Source: Chamaelirium japonicum (taxonomy: Eukaryota; Streptophyta; Magnoliopsida; Liliales; Melanthiaceae). From it: a stretch of 64,000 nt of DNA. Within the stretch, counting starts at the first letter, position 1. Each line of letters opens with the position of its first letter. The notes under the pieces were generated by a model that saw only the letters and a program-made list of their open reading frames with translations, was not told the DNA's origin and made no database searches. Position numbers and translations under genes: made by a program. Positions 1 to 11,711 of the stretch are shown here, one piece after another. The stretch lies in the NCBI GenBank assembly GCA_947650365.1, contig OX393555.1, positions 15,687,251 through 15,751,250 on the forward strand. The letters are read 5' to 3'.

Positions 1-344
1 CTGAACCGAAAATACGTACACCTGATGGCATTGGCCAAAGCATACAAACCATTTACTCTCTTTCAAAGAAGGTAGATGATGCTCTTAAAGAGTACAAACC
101 ATGTTGTTGGTCTCCCTTATCATGTCAAAGGAAATATCTTTTTATTATGTTGCATTAAACTTGATTTTATGGTTTGGTGAGCAGCTTCGACGACCGGAAC
201 TTGCATAAGCTGAGAGTGGCAATGGAAAAGGATAAGGATTTATTTGATTTTGACACTGAGTACATCAATTGGGATCACTACTTGATGGACACACACATCC
301 CAGGGGTTCTCAAGTATGGAATGAATGAAAAACGAAGGCTTTAG
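1..344 (+). CDS. Fatty acyl-CoA reductase, last two exons (partial gene)
   Basis: Plant fatty acyl-CoA reductases (FAR/MS2 family) reduce very-long-chain acyl-CoA to primary alcohols for wax, suberin or pollen-wall lipids. The first exon piece (1-71) reads KYVHLMALAKAYKPFTLF, like the conserved LAxxYxPY segment of the family. A 113-bp intron follows (72-184, GT...CAG), and the last exon (185-344) reads FDDRNLHKLR and then YINWDHYLMDTHIPG, the signature of the FAR C-terminal domain (in known members, xIDWEDYxxxxHIPG). The codon split across the intron gives Ser before FDDRN, so both exons stay in frame. The stop is at 342-344, a few residues after HIPGVLKY as is usual. The NAD(P)-binding part lies outside the window. 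Nothing here looks broken, so this is probably the tail of a working host gene; the exact paralogue cannot be told. Confidence 0.85.
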
Positions 345-385
345 AGAAGGCAAGGTCATGTGCGATGGACATGCTAGACTATTGG

Positions 386-391
386 AATAAA
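386..391 (+). promoter_or_regulatory. Candidate poly(A) signal of the FAR gene
   Basis: AATAAA lies 42 bases after the reductase stop codon, a usual distance for a plant near-upstream element. The assignment rests on position only. Confidence 0.5.
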
Positions 392-1269
392 CTGGCAGGG
401 TAAAGACTAAATCCATTAAAACATCGGATTAGATGGCAAGTGCGTGTGATTATCGCTTTTACTATATTTGTTTAGCTTATGATACATCTATTATCGAGTG
501 GTGTATGTATGTGACGCATTAGTAATGCATTTTGCACAATTAACAACTACAACTGCAATTACACATTTTACATCAATTGTTTGGGTTACTCGCAAAACCC
601 CCAAGTTTTAGAGTGATTTATTACAAGAGGACAGAAAGGACAAACATGAACCTTTATATGTATAAAGCATGAATGATGCCTTTACATGTTTCCAAATTAG
701 TCATTATATCTTCTTAACTTTTGCCCATTTTACCCCATTTTTAGGCTTTAGAATTTTATTTAAAATGTTGCTTACTCTCAATAAAAAAAATTTATGTTAC
801 CATGGGAGAAAGCCCAAAAGGCACACATGGAGAGAAGGCTTCAAGAACAATGCTCAAATTTACAGGAGCTCCAAGGCCAAATATAAAGGGATACATCTGA
901 GTATGATCATCTATAAGTGAGAATATCACACAAAAATAAACGGTAAAATACATGTAATGGAAATGACATAAAAGAGAAATATAAGTACATCTTAACACCC
1001 CCCAAAAGTCAAGGTGGGGTACCCACAAAGAGTTTGCTTATAGAGAAGATGCAAAAGTGCCATGCCGACCTGCATGCAAACTGAATTGGAAAGCTGATTT
1101 ACCTACCAACATGCAAGACGACCAGGGAACATGATGTTTTGCAAGCAGGTCAACATGAAACCAGATCACCACACTGATATCCCAAACACCCCCTTGCCTA
1201 GAGAAATACATAACAATAAATCCACTAGCTAGAAAGGAGGAGAACAGAGAAACAACATATATGTATATA
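392..1269. other. Unassigned AT-rich 3' flank
   Basis: This is AT-rich DNA without a recognisable gene, terminal repeat or tandem array. Short open frames here have no family signature and are probably chance. Confidence 0.5.
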
Positions 1270-1850
1270 CTAGTGCATGCTCGTGCATGTTGGCACTCGG
1301 ACGGCCACCTTTGGCAGCCACTGCGGCCGCCTTCGGCGGCATCAATAATGCAACGGTCGCCTTCAGCAGCAAAGCTTTGCAAAGCCGGCACTCGGATGGT
1401 CGCCTTCGGCAGCCAATGTGATCGCCTTCGGTGGCATCAACAATGCAACAGTCGCCTTCAGCAATAAAACAAAATCGACACACGGACAGCCGCCTTCAGT
1501 AGCAAAACAAAGTCGGCACTCGGACGGCCACCTTTGGCAGCAATTGCGATCACCTTCGGCGGCCACTACGACCGCCTTCGGCGGCATCGGCAATGCAACG
1601 GTTGCCTTCAGCAGCAAAACAAAGCCGGCACTCAGACGGCCACCTTCGGTAGCCATTGCGATCACCTTCGGCGGCATCAGCAATACAACGGTTGCCTTTA
1701 GCAGCAAAACAAAATCAGCACTCGGACAGCCGCCTTCAACAGCAAAACAAAGTTGTTACTCGGACGGCCGCCTTCGGTAGCACCTGCGATCGCCTTCGGT
1801 GGTATCAGCAATGCAACGATCGTCTTAGGCAGCAAAACATAGTCAACAAC
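1270..1850. repeat. CCGCCTTCGGC minisatellite near Helitron 3' end
   Basis: Degenerate, interleaved copies of the self-complementary word GCCGCCTTCGGCGGC alternate with ATCAGCAATGCAACGG and CAGCAAAACAAAG words over nearly 600 bp. Spacing is irregular (about 45 to 90 bp). Because the core is palindromic, both strands carry open frames; these look like translation of a repeat, not genes. The same core recurs just inside the two other Helitron-like 3' ends (about 3025 and 5040). Confidence 0.7.
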
Positions 1851-2987
1851 ATTTGATATTGAGATTGAAATCACGTTAAACAATTATTAAAAAAAAGATT
1901 TAAAAGAAATGTGAGGTTCAATTTGTCCAATGTCTTACTTGGAGCCGTATGGTTTGATCTCATCACGAATGAAATATAGAAGCATCTTCTCTTTTCGAAA
2001 ATCATGCAAAATTATTCAATAAAATCACTACCACTTTTACCATTTTCATCTTTTGATGCGTATGTGAGAGGGTTTCAGGATGACAATGATCGTAGTGAGG
2101 AGATCAAGTTATTCCAAGTAGTAACCTAAGTGATCACATGTTTGCAGGTATCATATGTGAAGATTTAGAGATCAGATATACCAAGGCAATTCATTATTAA
2201 CAAAAATCTATACCAAACTAATTAAAAGGAATAATTCTTTAAATAGGTGCATGTTCAGAGTTATAGAAGCAAACATAGCTCGGAACCTGAAACAGAGCAG
2301 ATGGAAGGCCGAGAGAAATACAAAAACAGAAGAATTCCCTGTGGATCAAAGTACCATGGCACATTTGAAGAAAAGAAAAGAATTTCGGAGAACGTCGAAG
2401 CGACTCAAATTCTCATTTTAGCCCCTTTCAAATCGGAATCCTAGAGAGATCATTTCATCGAAAGGACTATACCAAAAAATAATCAAAACAAAATCAAAAC
2501 ACCACGACACATTTATCAACACTTGCACCCCAACAAACCAACCATCCACGATTTCTTTAGCAAATCAAATTTGATAAACAAAAAATCGATCTAGAGGGAA
2601 AAAAAAACCATCAGGATACAAATTTTGGAAGAGCAAGGGCATCTGGTTGGAGGCCACTAGCAAAGGAGGAGGGCGTGGTGGTCGAGGGGAAGGGAGAGAG
2701 TTGGGGCAGTGCGGTGGTAGAGGGAAAGGAAGAGAGTTGGGGCCGATCCGTGTACGACGGCATCTTTCACCGTTTCACCCCATCTCCACAACCCGATCCG
2801 CTACGGCCGAACGAAATCGGCCGGAGATTCGAGATGCAGGATTTGGTCTCGAGGGAATGGGGTCTAGAGAGAGAGAGAAATAGGACAGTTTTAAATAGGA
2901 CGGGATTTTTGAGATCGGGGCATTAATTTAGAAAGAGAGAGAGAGATCTGGGCGGGCGGTTTCTATCTCGCCTCTCGCTATTTAGTA
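1851..2987. other. Unassigned region with purine-rich block
   Basis: The first 800 bp are AT-rich with nothing recognised. From about 2640 to 2950 there is a GA-rich block of two similar pieces (GTGGTCGAGGGGAAGGGAGAG and a near copy) followed by GAGAGA runs. On the - strand a short frame of about 50 codons starts near 2764, but it matches no family I know. It could be captured gene sequence inside element C. Confidence 0.35.
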
Positions 2988-3428
2988 CTAGTGCATGCCC
3001 GTGCCTGTCGGCACTGCACCAGGCCGCCTTCGGCAACACACCCCCTGAGCATCACCACCCCCACCGTCGTATGCGACGACAACACACCTGACCGCCTTCG
3101 GCATGCCCTAGCCTTAGACGACTGCCTATAGCTGCAACCAGATTTTCGAAAATCGGACCGGACCGGGCGGTTAAACCGGTTTGGACCGGAACCGGAACAT
3201 GTTTTTGGCTTGGTCTTTGAATAAACCGGTTTGTATGTTAACCCAGGAATCCCAAAAATACCCTTCCCCCTTACACCCCACCATCAATACACCCCAATTA
3301 AATTTCCCGCTCCAACTTGATTATACCCCAATCAAACACATACCCCCTTAAATATACCCTAATTATATGCACTCTTGAATACACCCCACTCTTAAATAAA
3401 CCTCATGCAGTTGGCTGGTACTTGAAGG

Positions 3429-3884
3429 TAGGGGTGGCAATCCTTGACCCGACCCGAATCCAACCCAAAGTTAGCGGGTTTAGATTTGGCCTAAACGGGT
3501 TCGGGTCATATAAGAGTCAACCCGATTGACCCGTTTATTTAATGGGTCGGGTTCAGGTTTGTACTTATAGCCCGATTGACCCGACTTGACTAGTTTACCA
3601 AATGGGTTGTGTCAACCCGACCCGACCCGAGCCAACCCGACCCAATCCGATCAAATCCGGCCCAATCCGACTTGTCTTGACCCAACCCGGTAGGGTTAAA
3701 TGGGTTCTGTTGAGCCAACCCGACCCAACATGACCCGACCCGTTTAGTAAACGGGTTAAACGGGTCGGGTCGGGTTTGGGTTTAAGTTTTTGACCCGTTT
3801 ATTAAACGGGTCGGGTTCGGGTTATGTGTTTTGCCCTTATACCTATGTCTCAACCCGACCGGACCCGACCCATTGCCACCCCTA
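3429..3884. mobile_element. hAT-type MITE with perfect 8-bp TSD
   Basis: The ends are TAGGGGTGGCAA and its exact complement TTGCCACCCCTA. They are flanked by the perfect 8-bp direct repeat CTTGAAGG (3421-3428 and 3885-3892). An 8-bp duplication with TAGGGGTGGCAA-type ends is the hAT signature. The 456-bp interior is built almost wholly from CCCGACCC / GGGTCGGGT words and has no transposase, so the element is non-autonomous. Related right ends occur at about 9965 and 63886. Confidence 0.85.
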
Positions 3885-3892
3885 CTTGAAGG

Positions 3893-4110
3893 CAGACGTA
3901 GGGCTACAACTTGGGCGGGCCAACCCGAACCCAACCCAAATTTGGGCGGGCTAACCTGAACCCAACCCGAGCCCAACCCGAATCATTTCTCCTCTACCAT
4001 ATTGAAGCCAATCAACCCATCCCGCACAACCTGATCAACCGGGCCAACCCGACAGATTAGGCTAGGGCTAAGGAAGTTCAAACAGACCCCTTGGGTTGGG
4101 TTGGGTTGGG
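3893..4110. repeat. CCCAACCCGA-rich tract, possible second hAT relative
   Basis: The tract is dense in GGGCGGGCCAACCCGAACC words, begins near TAGGGCTACAA and ends in a (TTGGG)n run. It resembles the hAT MITE beside it in composition, but I find no matching second end and no target duplication. Confidence 0.35.
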
Positions 4111-4266
4111 GGTACAAAAGATGCTAAATTAGGGCTTTAAGCTTTGGGGTACAAAACAAAAGGGCAATGTAGGTATTAAAGGGTCGCTGAGTAAGTTATT
4201 GAGAAACGATAGGGAGACGGGGCTAGTTACATATTTTTGGGGTATGAATAAAATTTTCCAAAGATT

Positions 4267-4522
4267 AGGATAAATTACACTTTGCCCCTCTGTAGTTTTG
4301 CTCAAAAACACTTAACTCCTATGTAGTTTATTTTGTTCGAAATCGCTCCCTAAAGTTTGAAATGTTAGCACAATACACCATTTTCTCAATGACATAATTT
4401 CCTTGTTTGGTGATTTTTATCTGATCGAAACTGGATTGAAGGGTGCAAAATGTTGTTTTATAGCTATAAGGGTGTTTAGTGTTTTTAAGCTAAACTTCAG
4501 GGGGCAAAGTGTAATTTACTCT
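4267..4522 (+). mobile_element. TIR MITE, family 'TAAATTACACTTTGCCCC', copy 1
   Basis: The left end reads AGGATAAATTACACTTTGCC and the right end is its complement with two mismatches. The inverted match runs on through the AAAACACTTA-type subterminal part, about 45 bp in all. A 7-bp direct repeat AAAGATT flanks it (4260-4266, 4523-4529). No coding. A second copy lies inverted at 36801-37053. The superfamily is not settled from this; hAT or Mutator are possible. Confidence 0.75.
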
Positions 4523-4966
4523 AAAGATTCTTATATTAATTGAGATTTGAGAGTGATTTTCGTGAGGGATTTCGGGTGATTGGGTTGCCTTCTTTGTGAG
4601 CCAATTAATTCTGTATTAATTGAGGGACTTCCCTTGTGAAGAAGTGAAGGGATGAGCCTCACTCTATGGTTAGATCAAGAGATGATCAAATCTATCCGTC
4701 CATTTTTGTCTAGTCAGCAAGTTGTTCCGTTTTGTCTAGTCACCATGTAGACCGCCGTCCCTTGTTATATAGATTTGCTCTCCCCCTGATGAGATCATGG
4801 GATGCTCATGTAAATCACAGCTTTGATGAGATAGGTATGAAATGTTATCCAAATGGTATATGGCATCGGACGGCCTGAAGTATCATAATCAGCATGCATT
4901 GTCCTAATCAGCTTTTAGTTCCGTTTTGTCTAGTCAACACAAAACTGACGTGCCATGTTATATAGA

Positions 4967-6887
4967 CTAGTGCAAGCCCGTGCTTGTCGGCACTATAGCG
5001 GACCATCTTCGGCGGCAACACACATATCGGCACTGCAGCGGGCCGCCTTCGGCAACAATACACCTGACTGCCTTCGACAGTATCGACATCGCAGTGGCCG
5101 TCTCTTACCACACGATCTTTCTCTCTCTCGCTGCACCGCCAACATCCTTTTGAAACAGTCTTAATTGTAGAAAATTAAATATGGTTTATTTATTAAAAAA
5201 ATATTCCCACTATAGTTTTTTGTCCTATCTCTTGTTCATTAGTGTTAGTAGTTCATCTTTGAAAATCTAGCATTTTGTCATTGTGTTTTCTTACTATATA
5301 TTCTTTGTTTCATTTTCTCACTAAAGGTATTGTATCATTCCAGTGTGGCTTCAAATTGAATAGAAAGGTACTGAATTTATGATGAAATCAGTACAACTTG
5401 TTACACACTTCACATTTGAGTCGGGTCTGAATTGATAATAACAATAGTACAACACGTTACACACTTTACATGGCCAACAACAATCTCTTGAATCGCAGTA
5501 GCCCCCCCCCCCCCCCGCGGAGTGTACACAGGATGTGCTAAAAATTTCCCCCCCAATCAGCAGCCCACACATCCCCATCTCCGAGCCATGCATGCAGACT
5601 TGTCTCTTCTCCCGTCCGAATCTCTCTTTCTTCTTCCTTATTAGATAGAGAGATCGGGGGAAGAGAGAGACGAAGAGAGGAAGATTGGGAGAAGAGAGAG
5701 ACGGAGTATTTTGTCAAGTCAGTATTCCTTTTTATCTAGTCAGCTTTTTGTTCTATTTTATCCTAGTCAGTTTTTTGTTCCATTTTATCCTAGTCAGCAT
5801 GTAGACTGTTGTCCTTTGTTCATGTAGACAGTCTATTGAGATATTGTTGCTTGCTGGTACTTTCTTCGTGTGTGGTCGCGGGTTGTGGACCTTGTGATGC
5901 TGAACAATTACGATGTTGCCACATGAGCGTCCCCTCGTGCGATCGTATGGTGGGGCTGTCGGTGACCTCTGTCCAGTTGAGTATAAATTTGCACGTGGTC
6001 GTCGTAAGTTTGTCCGATCGGAGATGGTACCAACTAACGTGACTTCACGGTGAGGAATAAGGGATCGATTCCAGGACCTCGCTTAAACTCAAAGTGCGGC
6101 ATGGATCATCATTCCATTGATACAGATGGATGGTAGATATCGAAGCCGGGGAAGATACTAACATTGGTCACTTTCTCTGAACTCGACAACCACGACTAGA
6201 TCGATAGATTCATTGACGTGGTCACTGCCTATAAGCAAGCACAATCGGACGGCTGCCATCGCACCATTGGGTTGTTAGGGGCTAATATGATTTGCATGGC
6301 CAAGAGATTTATGGGATTCTCTCTCTCTCTCTCTCTTATCCCTTTTATGACATTCCTTGCTAGGATGCTAATATGGTATTAATGAGATTTATGCACAACC
6401 AAGAGAGGGAGTTAAGATAGTAATAATCATTAATATAATATGAGATACTCTATCTATCTCTCAAGATCAATTAATGGGATTTGCTCTCTCTCTCTCTCTC
6501 TCTCTCATTGCTCTTTATGATCTTCTTTGCTAGTATGCTAATATGGTATTAATGAGATTTATGCACAACCCACAGAGAGAGTTAATATGGTAATAATTAT
6601 TTAATATGAGATACTCTCTTTCTATTTTTCTCTTTGTATGTTGAACGGCCATGCAAGAGAATAATTTATGGGATTTGCTCTCTCTCTCTCTCTCTCTCAT
6701 CTCTCTGTATGATCTTTCTTTTTTCTAAAACTATAAAATTTTAAAAATATAAAAGTGAATAATTGAATCTTGATCGACGATCATATTTGCCTATTTTTGC
6801 ATAGTTAGCTTGTTCCTTTTTGTCTAGTCAGTTTTTTATTTCATTTTGTCATAGTCAGCACAAAACCGTCATCCCATGTTACATAGA
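4967..6887 (-). mobile_element. Helitron-like element A, abutting element C
   Basis: On the - strand it starts TCTATGTAACATGGG at 6887 (host A outside) and ends GGGCTTGCACTAG at 4967, with a GTGC/GCAC hairpin before the end. The CTAG end is followed with no gap by the TCTATATAAC start of element C, so A seems to have inserted exactly at the 5' tip of C. Inside are a degenerate further 5'-like end near 5828, a 15-base C run (5502-5516) and a CT-rich tandem repeat. No Rep/helicase is seen. Confidence 0.5.
6298..6715. repeat. Tandem repeat with (CT)n core, about 165-195 bp period
   Basis: Three successive units start with ATGGGATT(TG)CTCTCT. They continue with a (CT)8-10 run, TTTATGA, GCTAATATGGTATTAATGAG and ATTTATGCACAACC. 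The third unit is partial. The array lies within Helitron-like element A. Confidence 0.8.
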
Positions 6888-6894
6888 TATATAA

Positions 6895-7028
6895 GAATGT
6901 TAAAATGCGGTCTAAGGTGCATGCGGTCTCGCACCGCAGCCTTCCAATGCACCACTGATGCACACAGCGGGTGCATCAGACGGCTGCGGTGCGAGACCGC
7001 ACGCTGCACCCTAACAGTGCTCTCTCTC

Positions 7029-7030
<2 letters not shown>
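6895..7030. mobile_element. Foldback element T1 at edge of TA island
   Basis: The arms GGTCTCGCACCGCAGCC and GGCTGCGGTGCGAGACC are exact complements around a short GC-rich centre. The right edge abuts a (TA)38 tract, and the left edge follows a short TATATAA. The word GCATCAGACGGCTGCGGTGC is shared with element T5. Confidence 0.65.
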
Positions 7031-7106
<76 letters not shown>

Positions 7107-7110
<4 letters not shown>

Positions 7111-7509
7111 GAGAGAGAGAGAGAGGATACGGGGTATAGGCTGGCGGCCTATTTCGACAAAATGGGCAGCCGCCCATTTGACACCCTTAGGAGTCTTAGA
7201 ATGTGCTGATTTTATGTGAGCATCTGCATCTTACCTTAGATAGCAAATCCACAAAAAATCAACACATTCAAAAACTTTTAGGGGCATCAAATGTTACATT
7301 TCAGATTAACGGTAACAACGGACGTTCGATAAAACTCTTAACTTTTGAAGCCCCTAGGAGTCTTAGAATGTGCTGATTTTTTGTGGGTGTTCTATCTACG
7401 ATAAGGTGCTTATGCTCACAAAAATTCAGCACATTCTAAAACTCATAAGGGCTTCAAATAGGTGGCTGCCTATTTCGTCAAAATGGGGTAGCAGCTCATT
7501 TCCCGTTTC

Positions 7510-7526
<17 letters not shown>
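7107..7526. mobile_element. TA-flanked MITE T2
   Basis: Both ends are GA/CT runs. Next come inverted copies of CCTATTTCGNCAAAATGGG, and then inverted copies of TCTTAGAATGTGCTGATTTT-like sequence. The paired arms are about 115 bp each and imperfect. An extra internal direct copy of the TTAGAATGTGCTGATTTT word makes the middle repetitive. No coding. It resembles T4 in carrying the word GAATGNGCTGATTTTTTGTG. Confidence 0.7.
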
Positions 7527-8853
<1,327 letters not shown>

Positions 8854-8855
<2 letters not shown>

Positions 8856-9238
8856 GTCAGGATCGGATGACCCAGCAAATTTGGACCCATTAATAACCCA
8901 GCACCCTTTGATGCACTTAGAGGTTATAGAATGGGCTGATTTTTTGTAGACATGTCGTCTATGGTATTTTGATCATCCTCACAAAAAATCAGCCCATTCT
9001 AAAACCTCTAGGTGCATCAAATGTGCTCTTCAAATCAACGGTTTTTGACTGTCAATTTTAACCGTTAATTTGAAGATCTCATTTGATGCACCTATAGGTT
9101 TTAGAATGGGCTGATTTTTTGTGAGGATGATCAACATTTCATAGACAACTTGTCTACAAAAAATCAGCCCATTCTAAAACCTCTAGGTGCCTCAAAGGGT
9201 GCTGGGTTATTTGCTGGGTCAAATTTTGCTGGGTCATC

Positions 9239-9240
<2 letters not shown>
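8854..9240. mobile_element. TA-flanked MITE T4b
   Basis: The outer arms pair ATCGGATGACCCAGCAAA with its complement. The inner arms pair AGAATGGGCTGATTTTTTGT with its complement, in two nested inverted pairs, so four copies of that word are present. No coding. Confidence 0.8.
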
Positions 9241-9309
<69 letters not shown>

Positions 9310-9312
<3 letters not shown>

Positions 9313-9456
9313 AAGTGCTAGAATGCGGCATGCGGTGCGTGCGGCATCGCACCACAGCCGTCTGATGCACGCGCTGCGTGCATGCGATGCACGCAGCAGT
9401 GCATCAGACGGCTGCGGTGCGATGCCGCACGCACCGCATGCCGCATTCTAGCACTT

Positions 9457-9459
<3 letters not shown>
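9310..9459. mobile_element. TA-flanked palindrome T5
   Basis: The 150-bp element is a near-perfect palindrome from GGGAAGTGCTAGAATGCGGC to its complement, with a CATGC-rich centre. (TA)n lies on both sides. It shares the CATCAGACGGCTGCGGTGCG word with T1. Confidence 0.85.
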
Positions 9460-9528
<69 letters not shown>

Positions 9529-9530
<2 letters not shown>

Positions 9531-9652
9531 GAATGCGGTCCGCGTCTGCAGTGGTCCGATGCACCCGCCGCGTGCATCAGATGCACGGTGTGGTGCATCG
9601 GACAGCTGCGGACGCGGACCACACGGACAACAGACTGCATCTAAGCATCCCC
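9529..9652. mobile_element. TA-flanked foldback T6
   Basis: GGTCCGCGTC pairs with GACGCGGACC around a GATGCA-rich centre, and the ends GGGAATGC and GCATCCCC are imperfect complements. The right side lies against a short TA tract. It is a diverged relative of T5 (shared GTGCATCNGACNGCTGCGG). Confidence 0.65.
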
Positions 9653-9784
9653 CTATATATATAACAAAAACATAGAAACTGTTATTTTATGTTATAATGA
9701 ATTTAGATCTTAATATGTTCATTGCTTCTCTTAACAAAAAAAAATTTTGTTCAAAATATAATCAACTATCTAAGACTTGTCCTG

Positions 9785-9965
9785 CATAAACATAAGTAGG
9801 ACAGGACAGGACGGGTTTTGGTTTTTACTAGTATGAGTAGGACGGGTTTGGGATTGATCATTCAAACCCAACACGAGTTTGGGATGGGTTTGGGATAAAA
9901 TATTTCTTAACGGGTTGGGATTGGGATGGACCGACCCGTCCCAAACCTGACTCGTTGCCATCCCT
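9785..9965. mobile_element. hAT-type MITE remnant (right end)
   Basis: The interior repeats GACGGGTTTGGGAT and GGGTTGGGATGG words. The right end reads CGTTGCCATCCCTA, close to the TTGCCACCCCTA end of the complete copy at 3429-3884. I cannot find a left terminus or target duplication, so this is probably truncated. Confidence 0.5.
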
Positions 9966-10190
9966 AGTGGCAACCATCGATCGGTATTAACCGGTAGGCC
10001 AAATTAGATGGCCCTCCATTGGGGGTGGGTTCAATCGTATCACATTGATCGATCGACTGAATTATATCGACCGATCCGTATTAATTGGTCGGCCAAATCG
10101 TGTGGCCCTTGATTGGGGGTGGCTTGAATTGATCGGTATTGACTGGTCGACATAAACTGATTGACAGTAGCAGCCCTTTTAGACCGATTG
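9966..10190. repeat. Two-unit tandem repeat, about 105 bp
   Basis: Two units share GATCGGTATTAACCGGT(A/C)GGCC, AAAT(TAG/CGT)TGGCC and ATTGGGGGTGG in the same order. The tract is rich in GATCGACCGATC words, which go on to about 10430. Confidence 0.55.
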
Positions 10191-11000
10191 ACTTGACAAT
10201 CGCGTATCTGGTGACATCAAAGTCAACACCAATAACTTCTTGCTTTCTCTGATGACATCAGCAGTCGGTTTTTGAGTTGTCTCACTCATCGATCGCTAAG
10301 AACTGATCGACCGATCACCTCATTTCAGGGAGGGTTGGAGCCAATGAGTCTAATGAGCCAAACTGACCGATCGACCCATGGGTGTCGATCGACTGGTCAC
10401 TCAAAACTGGCCGATCGACCGGCCAAGATGCAGATGAATCCGAGAGGAATCCCATTTTTTTCCCCCCAAAGCAGCTTCGATATTCACGAGAAGATTGGGC
10501 TCAAAGATCACGAGCCATGATTTTTCAGGTAGTTATGCCCGAAAACTAGACCGGACGACGGTTATAGGTGGACAGCCCACGCTCTGATATTTTTGGTCGA
10601 CCAGTAATGCAAGATGCATATGCCTCGGTGATTGTCCCAGCACGAAGGACATCACCAATAACCGTCCCACTCGGAGCACACCAACTGTCACTTCGAGACA
10701 TTATAAAAAGGGGACCTACCCTCTCAGAAAAAAAGAATCCAAATTCTGGAAGGAGAAGTGTTGCCCATTGCTTCTAGAGTTTTCGGAGATAGAAAGAGAG
10801 CTAAAGGAAGGTCGGTATTTAGGAGACCGGGTCTTGAAGGGTGTATGTGGGTTTGGGTGAGAGTTTGTTACATGTTTGGTTTGCTAGTGCATTTCTCATC
10901 CCACCCCGTGGTCTTTTCCCTTCGACGTCGAGAAGAGATTATTTCACATAAACTCAGTCTCTGTGCCACTGTGGTTTGTTAGATTGTGCCTACCAACTAA
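10191..11000 (+). other. Possible degraded LTR fragment with TATA box
   Basis: TATAAAA at 10702-10708 precedes AGGGGACCTACCCTCTCAG, a layout common to plant LTR promoters, and the rest of the stretch has U5-like composition. I find no paired LTR, primer site or coding, so this stays a guess. The open frames here have no family match. Confidence 0.25.
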
Positions 11001-11099
11001 GCCTGAAAATTACCCACACACCTTACATTTACGATATAGTTAAACCGGTTTCATAACACAACAAAAACGTTTCAGAATTCCAAAACTTATTTGTCGTGA

Positions 11100-11315
11100 G
11101 GTAAAACCCTAACCCTACTTCTATACCCTAAATAATGAAACCTAAACTAAACCCTAACCCAAACCCTAATTCTATACCCTAAATATTGAACCTTAATCCT
11201 AACCCTGACTCTACTTCTATACCCCTAATAGTGAACCCTAACCTTGACCCTAATTCTATACCCTAAATAGTGAACCATAAACCTAACCCTAATTATATGC
11301 CCCTAACCCTAAACC
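11100..11315. repeat. Degenerate interstitial telomere-like repeat
   Basis: The plant telomere unit CCCTAAA, with variants ACCCTAACCCT and ACCCTAATTCTATACCCTAAATA, recurs about 20 times. Larger words (TTCTATACCCTAAATAGTGAACC) recur about every 55-60 bp, so the tract has a higher-order period as well as the 7-bp one. Confidence 0.8.
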
Positions 11316-11450
11316 TAACTAAAATCAATGTAGCAATCCGAATACTATAGCAGTCCAAAATCACAATAGCAGTTCGAAAATACTGTAACAGCCTAAAATC
11401 ACTATATCAATATGAAACCTTTGTAGCAGTCCAAAATCACAAACTTTATA
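11316..11450. repeat. Short tandem repeat of GTAGCAGTCCAAAATCAC words
   Basis: Five to six degenerate units of about 22-25 bp, built on TAGCAGTCCAAAATCACAA, follow the telomere-like tract directly. Confidence 0.6.
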
Positions 11451-11711
11451 CGGGATTTTATCTCTTTGGCAAAAGAGGATCTTAGAGATAGTTTGGCATT
11501 TACAATTAAATTCTATTTGACAGTTAGTTACATGGACTTAGCATAACAAAGAAAGTTTTGGAGTCTTAACGATGATCTTGATCCTCTGTCAGGGATGTAT
11601 CACCAATTTGCCCCCTAAAAATCATGAACTCGATGATTTCTCGTGCTACGTGGAATCGAGAACGATCACCCTCTCTCTCATTGGTCCATTTCAAGGGCTT
11701 GAAATGACATA
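11451..11711. other. Unassigned flank left of element 1
   Basis: No gene or repeat is recognised. The bases just before the proposed LTR edge (ACATA, 11707-11711) would be one half of a target duplication, but the other half is not in the window. Confidence 0.4.

Larger units (their letters stand above)
2988..4773 (-). mobile_element. Helitron-like element B, non-coding
   Basis: On the - strand the element would start TCTATATAACAAGG at 4773 (host A outside) and end GGGCATGCACTAG at 2988 (host T outside). A perfect 5-bp stem (GTGCC, loop GACA, GGCAC) lies nine bases before the terminal CTAG, the standard Helitron 3' layout. There are no terminal inverted repeats and no target duplication, also as expected. 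The interior carries two MITEs and no Rep/helicase. Length is about 1.8 kb. Confidence 0.5.
1270..4966 (-). mobile_element. Helitron-like element C (outer), non-coding
   Basis: Read on the - strand, the 3' end at 1270-1273 is CTAG preceded by a small hairpin (GTGC/GCAC arms), and the base outside is the T expected of a Helitron target. The 5' end at 4966 reads TCTATATAACATGG. Two other 5' ends (4773 and 6887) read almost the same, which supports a family. No Rep/helicase coding is visible, so the element would be non-autonomous. The pairing of 1270 with 4966, with element B nested inside, is inferred from order; 1270 could also be an orphan end. Confidence 0.4.

Noticed and set aside
2647-2926. 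GA-rich frames as a small Gly/Arg-rich protein gene
   Set aside because: Two frames are open together over a purine-rich repeat and no start context or family match is seen.
5828-5828. A further Helitron 5' end (TCTACATGAACAAAGG, - strand)
   Set aside because: The outer base is G rather than A and the match is weaker; kept only as a degenerate copy inside element A.
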